Below are positions 42,404-51,507 of a stretch of 64,000 nt of DNA, in pieces; positions within the stretch are counted from its first letter, which is position 1; each line of letters opens with the position of its first letter. The DNA is from DATAOG01 sp963782885 (GTDB lineage: Bacteria > Pseudomonadota > Alphaproteobacteria > Geminicoccales > Geminicoccaceae). Location of the stretch: positions 558,001 to 622,000 of the forward strand of contig CAWALL010000002.1 of assembly GCA_963782885.1 (NCBI GenBank), given 5' to 3'. The translations under genes and the position numbers were made by a program. Under the pieces are notes generated by a model that saw only the letters and a program-made list of their open reading frames with translations, made no database searches and had not been told where the DNA came from.

Positions 42404-43999
42404 ATGTGGCTGCATCGGTGCGACGCCCGCTGGGCTGCCCTCGGCCTGGCCCTGGCGATTGGCCTCGGCAGCGCCCCGGCACGTGCCGCGGGCGAGCTTC
42501 GCGTCGCCAACTCGGGCGAGCCCGACACGCTGGACCCGCATCACGTCACCGGCACCTGGGAGAACCGGATCATCGGCGACATGTTCATGGGCCTGACCAC
42601 CGAGGCGGCCGATGGCAGCGTGATCCCGGGCGCCGCCGAGAGCTGGCAGGTGAGCGACGACGGCCTCGTCTACACCTTCAAGCTACGCGATCACAACTGG
42701 TCCGACGGGGTCCCGGTGACCGCCGACGATTTCGTGTTCGCGTTCCACCGCATCCTCGATCCCGCCACCGCCGCCGAATACGCCTCGCTCCTGTACACGA
42801 TCAAGAACGCCAAGGCGATCAACGAGGGCGCCATCGAGGACCTGGACAGGCTGGGCGTGCAGGCACTCGACCCCAAGACCTTGGAGATCACGCTCGAGAG
42901 CCCGACGCCTTACTTCCTCGAGCAGCTGACCCACTACACCGCCTTCCCGGTGCCCAAGCACAAGGTCGAGAAGCTTGGCGACGAATGGGTCAAGCCCGGC
43001 AACATCGTCGGCAACGGGGCCTACACGGTCGTCGAATGGGTGCCGAACGACCACATCAAGTCGGTCAAGAACCCGGCGTTCTACGACGCCGCCAACGTCG
43101 CGATCGACAGCGTCACCTTCTATCCGGCCGAGGAGCGCAACGCCGCGACCAAGCGGTTCCGCGCCGGCGAGATCGACGTCCAGTACGACTTCGCCTCGGA
43201 TCAGATCGACTGGCTCAAGGCGAACCTGCCGGAGGAGACCCGGATCGCGCCCTACCTCGGCATCTACTACTACGCGATCAACACCCGCAAGCCGCCGTTC
43301 GACGACCGGAACGTGCGCCAGGCGCTGGCGCTCGCGATCGACCGCGAAGCGATCACCGACAAGATCCTGCGCGCGGGCGAACTGCCGGCTTACAGCTTCG
43401 TGCCGCCGGGCACCGGCAACTACGGCGAGCCGGCCTACGTCGACTGGAAGAACACGGCCTATCCGGACCGTCTGACCAAGGCCCAGGACCTGCTCGCGGC
43501 GGCGGGTTTCGGTCCGGAGCAGCCGCTCCGGCTGACGCTCCGCTACAACACCTCCGAGACCCACAAGAAGGTGGCGATCGCGGTCGCCGCCATGTGGAAG
43601 CAGCTCGGGGTCGATACCGAGCTCTTCAACAGCGAGGTCAAGGTCCACTACAACGACCTGCAGACGGGCAACTTCCAGGTCGCGCGCGCCGCCTGGATCG
43701 CCGACTACAACGACGCCCAGAACTTCCTCTACCTGATGGACAGCAACACGGGGGTTCTGAACTACGCGGGCTATGCCAACCCGGAGTTCAACCGCTTCAT
43801 GGCGGAGGCCTCGAAGACGGCCGACCTCAAGGCGCGGGCGCAACTGCTGCACCAGGCCGAAGCGGTCGCGATGACCGACATGCCGAACATCCCGATCTTC
43901 TACTACGTCTCTAAGGATCTGGTCGCCAAGTCGGTCAAGGGCTGGGTCGACAACACCAAGGACATCCATCGCACCCGTTTTTTGACTGTCGAGCGCTGA
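42404..43999 (+). CDS. oppA: Peptide ABC transporter substrate-binding protein OppA
   Basis: 531 residues from ATG 42404, with GGGGAGG upstream. Signal peptide about residues 1-28 (ending ARAA). The SBP_bac_5 fold reads GELRVANSGEPDTLDPHHVTG, AESWQVSDDGLVYTFKLRDH, DDFVFAFHRILDPATAAEY, and the family's DRNVRQALALAIDREAITDKIL, seen as RQALALAIDREAI. Binds oligopeptides in the periplasm for the OppBC channel encoded downstream. A GC-rich hairpin follows at 44015-44035. Confidence 0.93.
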   Translation: MWLHRCDARWAALGLALAIGLGSAPARAAGELRVANSGEPDTLDPHHVTGTWENRIIGDMFMGLTTEAADGSVIPGAAESWQVSDDGLVYTFKLRDHNWSDGVPVTADDFVFAFHRILDPATAAEYASLLYTIKNAKAINEGAIEDLDRLGVQALDPKTLEITLESPTPYFLEQLTHYTAFPVPKHKVEKLGDEWVKPGNIVGNGAYTVVEWVPNDHIKSVKNPAFYDAANVAIDSVTFYPAEERNAATKRFRAGEIDVQYDFASDQIDWLKANLPEETRIAPYLGIYYYAINTRKPPFDDRNVRQALALAIDREAITDKILRAGELPAYSFVPPGTGNYGEPAYVDWKNTAYPDRLTKAQDLLAAAGFGPEQPLRLTLRYNTSETHKKVAIAVAAMWKQLGVDTELFNSEVKVHYNDLQTGNFQVARAAWIADYNDAQNFLYLMDSNTGVLNYAGYANPEFNRFMAEASKTADLKARAQLLHQAEAVAMTDMPNIPIFYYVSKDLVAKSVKGWVDNTKDIHRTRFLTVER

Positions 44000-44014
44000 G
44001 ATGCCTGTGGGGCC

Positions 44015-44035
44015 GGCGGGCCGCTCTGGCCCGCC
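44015..44035. terminator. Hairpin after oppA
   Basis: GGCGGGCC-GCTCT-GGCCCGCC forms a perfect 8-bp stem 15 bases after the oppA stop. There is no T-run. In opp operons such hairpins often stabilise the abundant oppA message or partly terminate transcription. Confidence 0.5.
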
Positions 44036-44088
44036 GCCCCGCCGCCTTGGGTCGGTGGTTTGATGAGGGCGCCCGGGTGATGTGATGA

Positions 44089-44915
44089 ATGATCTGCGCA
44101 AAGAGGACGTCGTCAATTCGCGCGCTCGAGCACGACCGTCCCGGCCATTCGTTCGTCGCCGTCGACGGTTCCCGCTGGGGGGAGTTGATCCTCCCCGCTC
44201 CGGAAGAGGCGAGCAAGAGAACCGACGCCGGGCTGCGGGTGCTGGCGGTGACGGGTTTTTTCTACAGCATCGAGCTGCTGAGCGCTCTGCTCGGCTACGA
44301 GCGTGCCCACCCGGCGCGTCTCTATCCGGTGGCAGTCGCCACGGACGACGCGGTCAATGCGGACGCCAGGATCGGCCTGCGCAAGAGGGTCTGGAAGCAC
44401 TACGACCGTCCGAGCGGGTGGCGATCGAGGCGGCGGCCATCGAAACCGCGCTGCAGTCGGGGCTGCCCGTCTACACGGGCGAATTCAAGATGGAGTGGTT
44501 TTTTCAGCAGCTCGCAACCTGGCACCCCGACGCCATCATGGTCTGCGGCTGCGGTCAGATCTTCGACAGCCGGATTCTTGGCGCGGCCCGCTATGGCGTT
44601 TACAACTTTCTTACGAAGATACCGTGGCGCGCAACGATCCCTGGACGTGCTGGACCGTGCACCAAACGACCGAAGGGGTGGACGCCGGTCCGATCGCCCC
44701 CGATCTCGGTTGCCGATGCTCACGGACGGATCGTGCGAGATCCGAAGCGCTTCTACGACAAGCTGAAGGGAGTGGTCGGACCCATGGCCACGATCCTGAT
44801 CGAGGAGCTGGCTCGCCTCGGCGACGGCGGTCCTGAGGGGCGTGTCACGCGGATCGATTTCGAGCCAAGGCTTCCGGACGGTGTCAAGACGCACCTTCGA
44901 GCGCCGATCGCCTGA
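44089..44915 (+). pseudogene. Formyltransferase-like gene, multiply frameshifted
   Basis: Joining frames gives a coherent protein: LRVLAVTGFFYSIELLSALL and IGLRKRVWKHYDRP; then RVAIEAAAIETALQSGLPVY and PDAIMVCGCGQIFDSRIL with GAARYGVYNF; then SYEDTVARNDPWTCWTVHQT with TEGVDAGPIAPD; then DPKRFYDKLKGVVGPMATIL. The Y-G-V-Y-N-F block, the VHQTTEGVDAGPI block and their order match formyltransferases acting on tRNA, sugars or glycinamide. Three frame changes are needed (near 44400, 44610 and 44700), so the gene is dead. It lies between oppA and oppB, separating parts of one operon. Confidence 0.75.
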
Positions 44916-44950
44916 GCGCCGGCAGGGGCCAGGCCCGCTCGGGTGAGGCC

Positions 44951-45874
44951 GTGGGCGCCTACGTCACCCGCCGCCTCCTGACCAGCATCCCGACCCTGCT
45001 GGTGATCGTCACGGTCGCCTTCTTCATGATGCGGGTGGCGCCCGGCGGCCCGTTCGATCGCGAGCGGGCGCTGCCGGTCGAGATCGAGAAGAACGTGCTC
45101 AAGGCCTACCATCTCGACCAGCCGGTGCTGCTGCAGTACCGCGACTATCTGCTTGGCCTGCTGCACGGCGACTTCGGCCCGTCGTTCAAGTATCGGGACT
45201 TCACGGTCGCGGAGCTGCTCGCGACCGGGTTTCCGGCCAGCCTCGAGGTCGGCGGCCTCGCGCTCGGGCTCGCCATCGGGCTTGGGATCACGCTCGGCAC
45301 GCTCGCAGCACTCCGCCAGAACACGGGCTTCGACCACGGCGTCATGGCGACCGCGATGACCGGGATCGCGGTCCCGAACTTCGTCATGGCGCCGCTTTTG
45401 ACCCTGATCTTCGGGGTCTGGCTGCGCTGGCTGCCGGTCGCCGGCTGGAATGGCGGTGCCGCCCCGAACCTGATCCTGCCGGTGATCGCGCTGGCGCTCC
45501 CGCAGATCGCCTACATCGCGCGTCTGACCCGCGGCAGCATGATCGAAGTGCTGCACGCGAACTACATCCGGACCGCGCGCGCCAAGGGCCTGCGCGAGCA
45601 GGTCGTGATCGTCCGGCACGCGCTCAAGGGTGCGCTCATGCCCGTGGTCTCGTACCTCGGCCCCGCGACCGCGCAGCTGGTCACCGGCTCGGTCGTGATC
45701 GAGACCATCTTCGGCATCCCCGGGATCGGCCGCTACTTCGTCCAGGGGGCGCTGAACCGGGACTATACCCTGGTGATGGGCACCGTGATCACCTACGCGG
45801 TGCTGATCATCGCCTTGAACCTCGCCGTCGATCTGCTCTATGGCCTGCTCGATCCGAAGGTGAAGCAGCGATGA
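44951..45874 (+). CDS. oppB: Peptide ABC transporter permease OppB
   Basis: 307 residues from GTG 44951. Starts YVTRRLLTSIPTLLVIVTVA, the first membrane helix typical of OppB/DppB. It has MMRVAPGGPFDRERALPVEI and the EAA loop ARLTRGSMIEVLHANYIRTA followed by RAKGLREQVVIVRHALKGAL. Six membrane helices are expected. It is the first channel subunit; the stop overlaps oppC (ATGA). Confidence 0.94.
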   Translation: MGAYVTRRLLTSIPTLLVIVTVAFFMMRVAPGGPFDRERALPVEIEKNVLKAYHLDQPVLLQYRDYLLGLLHGDFGPSFKYRDFTVAELLATGFPASLEVGGLALGLAIGLGITLGTLAALRQNTGFDHGVMATAMTGIAVPNFVMAPLLTLIFGVWLRWLPVAGWNGGAAPNLILPVIALALPQIAYIARLTRGSMIEVLHANYIRTARAKGLREQVVIVRHALKGALMPVVSYLGPATAQLVTGSVVIETIFGIPGIGRYFVQGALNRDYTLVMGTVITYAVLIIALNLAVDLLYGLLDPKVKQR

Positions 45875-46767
45875 GGGTGACGCTTCGCCCGGACGCGCTT
45901 GAGCCGGTCCCTGAGGTGGAGGGCCGCTCGCTCTGGCAGGATGCCCGCCGCCGGCTGTTCCGCAACAAGGCGGCGGTGGTCTCGATGTTCGTGCTGGCGC
46001 TGATCGCGACCCTTGCGCTCCTCGCCCCCTGGCTCAGCCCCTACGCCTATGACGAGGTCTTCTGGGATCAGATCCAGGCGCCGCCCGATCTCGCCCATGG
46101 CCACTGGTTCGGCACCGACGGCAACGGCCGCGACCTGTTCGTGCGGACGCTGTACGGCGGCCGGGTCTCGCTGACGGTCGGTCTGCTGGCGACCGCGGTC
46201 AGCCTCGTGATCGGCGTCACCTGGGGTGCTGTCGCGGGCTACGTCGGCGGCGCGCTCGACAATCTGATGATGCGCTTCGTCGACGTCATGTACTCGCTGC
46301 CCTTCATGTTCTTCGTGATCCTGCTGATGGTGGTGTTCGGCCGCCACATCTTCCTGATCTTCCTCGCGATCGGCGCGGTCGAGTGGCTGACCATGGCCCG
46401 GATCGTGCGCGGCCAGACGCTCGCGGTGAAGGGCAAGGAGTTCATCGAGGCGGCCCGTGCCGCGGGCGTTCCCAATCGCAAGATCATCACGCGCCACATC
46501 ATCCCGAACGTGCTCGGGCCGGTCGTGGTCTACGTCACGCTCACCGTACCGCAGGTGATCCTGACCGAGTCCTTCCTCAGCTTTCTCGGCCTCGGCGTCC
46601 AGGAGCCGCTGACCTCCTGGGGCGTTCTGATTTCCGAGGGTGCTGCCCAGATGGAATCCGCCCCCTGGCTCCTGATCTTCCCCGCGACCTTCCTTGCGAT
46701 CACGCTGTTCTGCTTCAACTTCATCGGCGACGGCCTGCGCGACGCGCTGGACCCGAAGGATCGGTAG
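45871..46767 (+). CDS. oppC: Peptide ABC transporter permease OppC
   Basis: 298 residues from ATG 45871 (ATGA overlap with oppB). The N-terminal cytoplasmic stretch SLWQDARRRLFRNKAAVVSM precedes helix one. GTDGNGRDLFVRTLYGGRVSL is the OppC hallmark, and the EAA loop is ARIVRGQTLAVKGKEFIEAA with RAAGVPNRKIITRHIIPNVL. The C-terminus reads NFIGDGLRDALDPKDR. Partner ATPases OppD and OppF are 8-10 kb away on the other strand (55003-56951), explained by the inversion at 47073-59291. Confidence 0.94.
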   Translation: MRVTLRPDALEPVPEVEGRSLWQDARRRLFRNKAAVVSMFVLALIATLALLAPWLSPYAYDEVFWDQIQAPPDLAHGHWFGTDGNGRDLFVRTLYGGRVSLTVGLLATAVSLVIGVTWGAVAGYVGGALDNLMMRFVDVMYSLPFMFFVILLMVVFGRHIFLIFLAIGAVEWLTMARIVRGQTLAVKGKEFIEAARAAGVPNRKIITRHIIPNVLGPVVVYVTLTVPQVILTESFLSFLGLGVQEPLTSWGVLISEGAAQMESAPWLLIFPATFLAITLFCFNFIGDGLRDALDPKDR

Positions 46768-46808
46768 GCTGAACACCACTTGATCATCGCGAGGAATTGG
46801 AAACCAGC

Positions 46809-47057
46809 ATGGCTCAGCTCGTGGTCCGCACTCTGGAAGATGACGTCAAGGCGGGTCTGCAGCGCCGCGCACGCCGCCACGGCCGCAGTACCGAGGAGGA
46901 GGTCCGAGAAATCCTGCGCAACGCCGTACCGCAGGAGGATTCCTCCAACGAACCGCTCGGCAGCCGGCTGCGCGCGCGCTTCGCCGCGATCGGGCTCCAG
47001 GACGATTCGCCTGAGCTGCCGGGCGGGATCGCGCAGCCGGCAACCTTCGAGGAATGA
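46809..47057 (+). CDS. FitA/VapB-type antitoxin
   Basis: 82 residues from ATG 46809 (an in-frame ATG lies at 46797). The N-terminal ribbon-helix-helix reads MAQLVVRTLEDDVKAGLQRR, then HGRSTEEEVREILRNAV, as in FitA plasmid-stability antitoxins. The C-terminal tail ends PGGIAQPATFEE. Its stop overlaps the ATG of the toxin gene (ATGA at 47054-47057), which is cut after seven codons by the inversion breakpoint. The antitoxin itself is intact but orphaned. Confidence 0.88.
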   Translation: MAQLVVRTLEDDVKAGLQRRARRHGRSTEEEVREILRNAVPQEDSSNEPLGSRLRARFAAIGLQDDSPELPGGIAQPATFEE

Positions 47058-47072
47058 TCGTCCTCGACACCA
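47054..47072 (+). pseudogene. vapC toxin, 5' stub left of the inversion breakpoint
   Basis: ATGATCGTCCTCGACACCA encodes MIVLDT and the first base of the next codon, the invariant start of PIN-domain toxins with the first catalytic Asp. The sequence then changes to the minus-strand methyltransferase fragment. The missing 401 bases are at 58891-59291 on the minus strand and join base-for-base (MIVLDT-NVISALM). Confidence 0.85.
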
Positions 47073-47339
47073 ATCGGCATGGCGGATCGCTATTGAGCCC
47101 TGCGGATCGAGGCGCCGGCAGGCTTCGATCACCGGACGGGCGGTATCGAGCGCGCTGTGTCCCGGACCGCAGCCATAGTCCATCATCACGAATTCCGGCG
47201 CGACGGCGCCGATCTCGCCCACCAGGGCGCACAACCGCTCCGCATGGCTGCGGACCATCTGGTCCTGCATGAGAGAGTTGCGGTCGTGGTCGACCATGTG
47301 CTCGGTCGATGCGATGTTCCGTCGAGATTCATCTGCCAC
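47073..47339 (-). pseudogene. SAM-dependent carboxyl methyltransferase, N-terminal piece
   Basis: 89 codons from GTG 47339, preceded by GGGAGGAG. The text reads MVDHDRNSLMQDQMVRSHAE, FVMMDYGCGPGHSALDTARP and GSIAIRHAD. DYGC.xG.xS and H(N/A)D are the SAM and substrate motifs of the plant-type SABATH/carboxyl methyltransferase family (PF03492). The frame stops making sense at 47073, where the inverted joint to vapC lies. The continuation, QAGNDWNMLF, begins at 59292. Confidence 0.82.
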
Positions 47340-47525
47340 AGCTCGATCTCCTCCCGCGGCGGGCGATCGCCCCCGGACCTGTGCGCAAGTTCGCTGTTCC
47401 GGTCGAGAAAGACAATTCCTCAGCCAGGGATGGCCGAGCTGGCGCTGCCGCGAGGCTAGGGTCGACCGCCTGCGGCTGCTATCCTCGGCGCCGATCTGCC
47501 AGGAACTGCGCCAGACCCGCCACCG

Positions 47526-50189
47526 ATGCCCGTCGCCGATCGCCAGCCAGCGCCCGCCGCCTCGCCGATGATCGCCCAGTATCAGGCGTGCAAGGCCGAG
47601 CACCCCGACTGCCTGCTGTTCTTCCGCATGGGCGATTTCTACGAGCTGTTCTTCGAGGACGCGCAAAAGGCCGCCCCTGCGCTCGACATCGCGCTGACCA
47701 AACGCGGGCGCCATCAGGGCGACGACATCCCGATGTGCGGCGTGCCGGTGCACAGCGCCGAGAGCTATCTGGAGCGCCTGATCCGCCACGGCTTCAAGGT
47801 CGCGATCTGCGAGCAGACCGAAGACCCGGCGGCCGCCCGCAAGCGCGGCGCCAAGTCCCTGGTCGAGCGCGCCGTGATCCGGGTGGTCACGCCCGGCACG
47901 CTGACCGAGGACAGCCTGCTCGAGGCCAGGCGACACAATTTCCTGGCCGCGCTGGCGCGCAGCCAGCAGACGCTGGCACTCGCCTGGCTCGACATCTCGA
48001 CCGGCGATTTCCTGACCGGACCGGTCGAGGGCGGCACGCTCGCCGCCGAGCTCGCCCGCATCGGACCGGGCGAGCTGCTGCTGCCCGAGGGCCTGCTCGA
48101 AATCGAGGCGCTGCGCCCGGCCTGGCGCGACCTCGGCGAGCGGCTGACGCCCTTGCCCGATCGCGAGTTCGATTCGCTTGCCGGAGAGCGCCGGCTGAAG
48201 ACGAGCTTCGGGGTCGCAGCACTCGACGGCTTCGGCGCCTTCTCGCGCGCCGAACTCGGCGCCAGCGGTGCGCTGCTCGGTTACGTCGAGCTGACCCAGA
48301 AGGGCCGGCTGCCGCATCTCGCCCCGCCCCGGCGGGTGGCGCCCGGCACGCATCTTCTGGTCGATGCCGCGACCCGGCGCAATCTCGAGCTGCTGACCAA
48401 CCTCTCGGGCGAGCGGCAGGGCAGCCTGCTCGCGGCCATTGACCGGACGGCGACCGGTGCCGGCGGCCGCCTGCTGGCGGCGCGGCTGGCAGCGCCCCTG
48501 GCCCGCGCCGAGCCGATCCGGCGCCGGCTCGACGCGGTCCAGGCGCTGGTCGAGGACCCGGCCCTGCGCGCCGATCTGCGCGAGGCGCTCAAGGGCTGTC
48601 CCGACCTCGAGCGCGCGCTTTCGCGCCTGTCGCTCGGCCGCGGCGGGCCGCGCGACCTGCTCGCGATCAGAACCGGGCTCGCCGCCGCTGGCGAGATCAA
48701 ACAGCGCCTGGCGCGCAGCACTTCGCCGCTCGCCGGCAGCGGCCAGGCGATCGACGCGCAGACGAAGCTCGTCGCCCGGCTCGAGGCGGCGCTGATCCCG
48801 GACCCGCCCTTCCTCGCCCGCGACGGCGGCTTCATCGCCGCGGGCTTCCAGGTCGAGCTCGACCGCCTGCGGGCCTTGCGCGACCAGGCGCGCCGGCACA
48901 TCGCGGCCCTCGAGGCCCGGGTCCAGAAGGAAACCGGCATCGGCTCCCTCAAGATCCGGCACAACAATCTGCTCGGCTATTACATCGAGGTGACCGCGAC
49001 CCACCTCGCCAAGGTGCCGGCGCATTTCGTCCAGCGTCAGAGCATGGCGAACGCGACCCGCTACAGCATCGCCGAGCTCGCCGAGCTCGAAAGCCAGATC
49101 GCCAGCGCCCGCGAGCGCGCGCTGACGCTCGAGCTCGAGCTGTTCGAGGAGCTCTGCCAGACCGTTCTCGCGGAGGCCGAAGCGATCGCCCGGACCGCGC
49201 AGGCGATCGCACGGCTCGACGTTGCCGCGGGGCTCGCCGAGCTCGCGACCGAACAACGCTACGTCCGCCCCGAGATCGAAGAGGGCGACGCCTTCGCGGT
49301 CCGGGCGGGTCGCCACCCGGTGGTCGAGCAGGCGCTGGCCGCGGAGGCCAAGCCCTTCATCGCCAACGATGCGGATCTGTCCGGCAGTTCGCGCCTGTGG
49401 CTGCTGACCGGCCCGAACATGGCCGGCAAGAGCACGTTCCTGCGCCAGAACGCGCTGATCGCGGTGCTCGCGCAGATCGGTTCCTTCGTGCCCGCCGAGC
49501 ATGCGCGGATCGGGGTCGTGGACCGCCTGTTTTCCCGGGTCGGTGCCGCCGACGACCTCGCCCGCGGCCGCTCGACCTTCATGGTCGAGATGGTCGAGAC
49601 CGCGGCGATCCTGAACCAGGCGACCGAGAAGAGCCTCGTGATCCTGGACGAGATCGGCCGCGGCACCGCGACCTTCGATGGCCTCTCGATCGCCTGGGCG
49701 GTGGTCGAGCACCTGCACGCGGTCAACCGCTGCCGGGGCCTGTTCGCGACCCACTTCCACGAGCTGACGGCGCTCGCCGCCAAGCTCGAGCACCTCGTCT
49801 GCCGGACCATGCGGGTCAAGGAATGGCAGGGCGACGTGATCTTCCTGCACGAGGTCGCCGAGGGCGCCGCCGACCGCTCCTATGGCGTCCACGTGGCACG
49901 CCTGGCCGGCCTGCCGGCGCCGGTGCTGGCGCGCGCCGAGGAGGTCCTGCATCACCTCGAGCAGGGCGAGGCCAAAGGCGCTCCGGCGCGCCTCGCCGAG
50001 GACCTGCCGCTGTTCGCGGCCGCGGCCGCCCGCCCGCGCCCGCAGACCAGGACAGCATCCGCGGCCGCCGAGCCCTCACCCCTCGAAACGGCGCTCGAGG
50101 CCGCCAATCCGGATCAACTCACGCCGCGCGAGGCTCTGGAGCTGATCTACCGCCTGAAGAGCCTGCTCGATGATGCTGGCGAGGCCTGA
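47526..50189 (+). CDS. mutS: DNA mismatch repair protein MutS
   Basis: 887 residues from ATG 47526. The mismatch-reading F-x-E motif is in MGDFYELF (residues 35-42). The connector and lever domains follow, then the ATPase: Walker A GPNMAGKST (about residue 629), LFSRVGAADDLARGRSTFMVEM (as SRVGAADDLARGRSTF), Walker B VILDEIGRGTATFDG, and ATHFHEL. The C-terminal tail ends PREALELIYRLKSLLDDA, the tetramerisation/MutL-linked end. Full length and undamaged. It lies in the inverted segment, with the M24 gene three bases downstream. Confidence 0.98.
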   Translation: MPVADRQPAPAASPMIAQYQACKAEHPDCLLFFRMGDFYELFFEDAQKAAPALDIALTKRGRHQGDDIPMCGVPVHSAESYLERLIRHGFKVAICEQTEDPAAARKRGAKSLVERAVIRVVTPGTLTEDSLLEARRHNFLAALARSQQTLALAWLDISTGDFLTGPVEGGTLAAELARIGPGELLLPEGLLEIEALRPAWRDLGERLTPLPDREFDSLAGERRLKTSFGVAALDGFGAFSRAELGASGALLGYVELTQKGRLPHLAPPRRVAPGTHLLVDAATRRNLELLTNLSGERQGSLLAAIDRTATGAGGRLLAARLAAPLARAEPIRRRLDAVQALVEDPALRADLREALKGCPDLERALSRLSLGRGGPRDLLAIRTGLAAAGEIKQRLARSTSPLAGSGQAIDAQTKLVARLEAALIPDPPFLARDGGFIAAGFQVELDRLRALRDQARRHIAALEARVQKETGIGSLKIRHNNLLGYYIEVTATHLAKVPAHFVQRQSMANATRYSIAELAELESQIASARERALTLELELFEELCQTVLAEAEAIARTAQAIARLDVAAGLAELATEQRYVRPEIEEGDAFAVRAGRHPVVEQALAAEAKPFIANDADLSGSSRLWLLTGPNMAGKSTFLRQNALIAVLAQIGSFVPAEHARIGVVDRLFSRVGAADDLARGRSTFMVEMVETAAILNQATEKSLVILDEIGRGTATFDGLSIAWAVVEHLHAVNRCRGLFATHFHELTALAAKLEHLVCRTMRVKEWQGDVIFLHEVAEGAADRSYGVHVARLAGLPAPVLARAEEVLHHLEQGEAKGAPARLAEDLPLFAAAAARPRPQTRTASAAAEPSPLETALEAANPDQLTPREALELIYRLKSLLDDAGEA

Positions 50190-50191
50190 CC

Positions 50192-51391
50192 ATGGACCTG
50201 AATGACCACACCGGCCTCGAACGGCTGCGGCTGGGCCGGCTCGGGCGGCTGCGGGAGCAGCTGAAGGCGCGGGAGCTGGCGGGGTGCGTGCTGCTCGATC
50301 CGGTCAACATCCGCTACGCCACCGGCGCGCGCAACATGCAGGTGTTCCACGCCCGCAATCCGGCGCGCTACCTGTTCGTCGCGACCGAGGGACCGGTCGT
50401 GCTGTTCGAGTTTCCGGGCTGCCACCATCTCGCCACCGGGCTCGAGACGATCGACGAGATCCGGCCTGCGACTACCGTGTCGTACGTCGCCGCCGGGCCG
50501 TGGCTCGAGGACCGGGCCAGGCGCTGGGCGGCGGAGATCGCCGATCTGGCGCGCCGGCATGGCGGCGGCAACCGGCGGCTCGCGATCGAGCGGGTCAACC
50601 ATGCCGCCGCGGCGGCGCTCGTGGCCGAGGCATTCCAGCTGTCGGACGCGCAGGAGCCGGTCGAGCGCGCCCGCGCGCTCAAGCTGCCCGAGGAGCTCGT
50701 CTGCATCCGCGCCTCGCTCGCCGCGGTCGAACGGTCGGTCGCCGGGATGCGCGATGCGCTCCGTCCCGGTATGAGTGAAAACCAGCTCTGGGCACGCCTG
50801 CATGAGAGCGTGATCGAGCAGGATGGCGACTACGTCGAGACCCGGCTGCTGAGCTCGGGACCGCGCACCAATCCATGGTTCCAGGAGACCGGGCGACGAC
50901 CGATCGAGAACGGCGATCTGGTGGCGCTCGATACCGATGTCGTCGGCCCGTTCGGCTACTACGCCGATTTTTCCCGCACCTTCTTCTGCGGCCGCGGCCG
51001 GCCGACCGGCGAGCAGCGCACGCTCTATCAGCTGGCCCACGAGCAGGTGCAGACGAACCTCGCGCTGATTCGCCCGGGCCTGAGCTTCCGCGAGCTGTCG
51101 GAGCGGGCCTGGCCGATTCCCGAGGCCTACGCCGGCAACCGCTACTTCGTCCTGGCCCACGGCGTCGGCATGACCGGCGAATATCCCTACATCCTGCACC
51201 GTCAGGACTTTGCCCAGGGCTACGACGGCGTGATCGAGCCGGGCATGACGCTGTGCGTCGAGAGTTACATCGGCGTCGACGGCGGTGCGGACGGCGTCAA
51301 GCTCGAGGAGCAGGTGCTGGTCACCGAGCGGGGCGTCGAGCTGCTCTCGCACTTTCCGTTCGACGACAGCCTGCTCGGTCGGGAGCTTTAG
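50192..51391 (+). CDS. M24-family enzyme resembling DddP (DMSP lyase) / Xaa-Pro peptidase
   Basis: 399 residues from ATG 50192, immediately after mutS. The N-domain has LDPVNIRYATGARNMQVFHARNPARYL, seen as NIRYATGARNMQ. The pita-bread domain has LLSSGPRTNPWFQETG, metal ligands in ALDTDVVGPFGYYADFSR (Asp, Asp, Asp), HGVG (His), CVESYIG (Glu) and KLEEQVLVT (Glu). The segments NIRYAT..xNMQ, R.L.SGPRTNPW.QE and DTD..G.xGxxxDxSR agree with the DMSP lyase DddP as I remember it, more than with ordinary prolidases. Whether it cleaves DMSP or is a peptidase of the same subfamily cannot be settled here. No signal peptide. Confidence 0.75.
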   Translation: MDLNDHTGLERLRLGRLGRLREQLKARELAGCVLLDPVNIRYATGARNMQVFHARNPARYLFVATEGPVVLFEFPGCHHLATGLETIDEIRPATTVSYVAAGPWLEDRARRWAAEIADLARRHGGGNRRLAIERVNHAAAAALVAEAFQLSDAQEPVERARALKLPEELVCIRASLAAVERSVAGMRDALRPGMSENQLWARLHESVIEQDGDYVETRLLSSGPRTNPWFQETGRRPIENGDLVALDTDVVGPFGYYADFSRTFFCGRGRPTGEQRTLYQLAHEQVQTNLALIRPGLSFRELSERAWPIPEAYAGNRYFVLAHGVGMTGEYPYILHRQDFAQGYDGVIEPGMTLCVESYIGVDGGADGVKLEEQVLVTERGVELLSHFPFDDSLLGREL

Positions 51392-51507
51392 GTCGAGCGA
51401 CGCTGGCGCCTGCCGCGGGCGAATCCGGCGCTCCCGGACCGGCGGCTCTTGGACCATGCTGGGGCGTGCGCCATATTCACCTGGCTGGAACTGATCGAGG
51501 CATTCCG

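Noticed and set aside
47054..47130. A short fused protein beginning MIVLDTNRHGGS
   Set aside because: It is the chance read-through of the vapC stub into inverted methyltransferase DNA, with no sign of function.
46530..49955. A 1141-codon open frame on the minus strand antisense to mutS and oppC
   Set aside because: Low-complexity Arg/Ala/Gly text, the usual antisense shadow of a high-GC gene. Only its short stretch at 47073-47339 is real, as the methyltransferase fragment.
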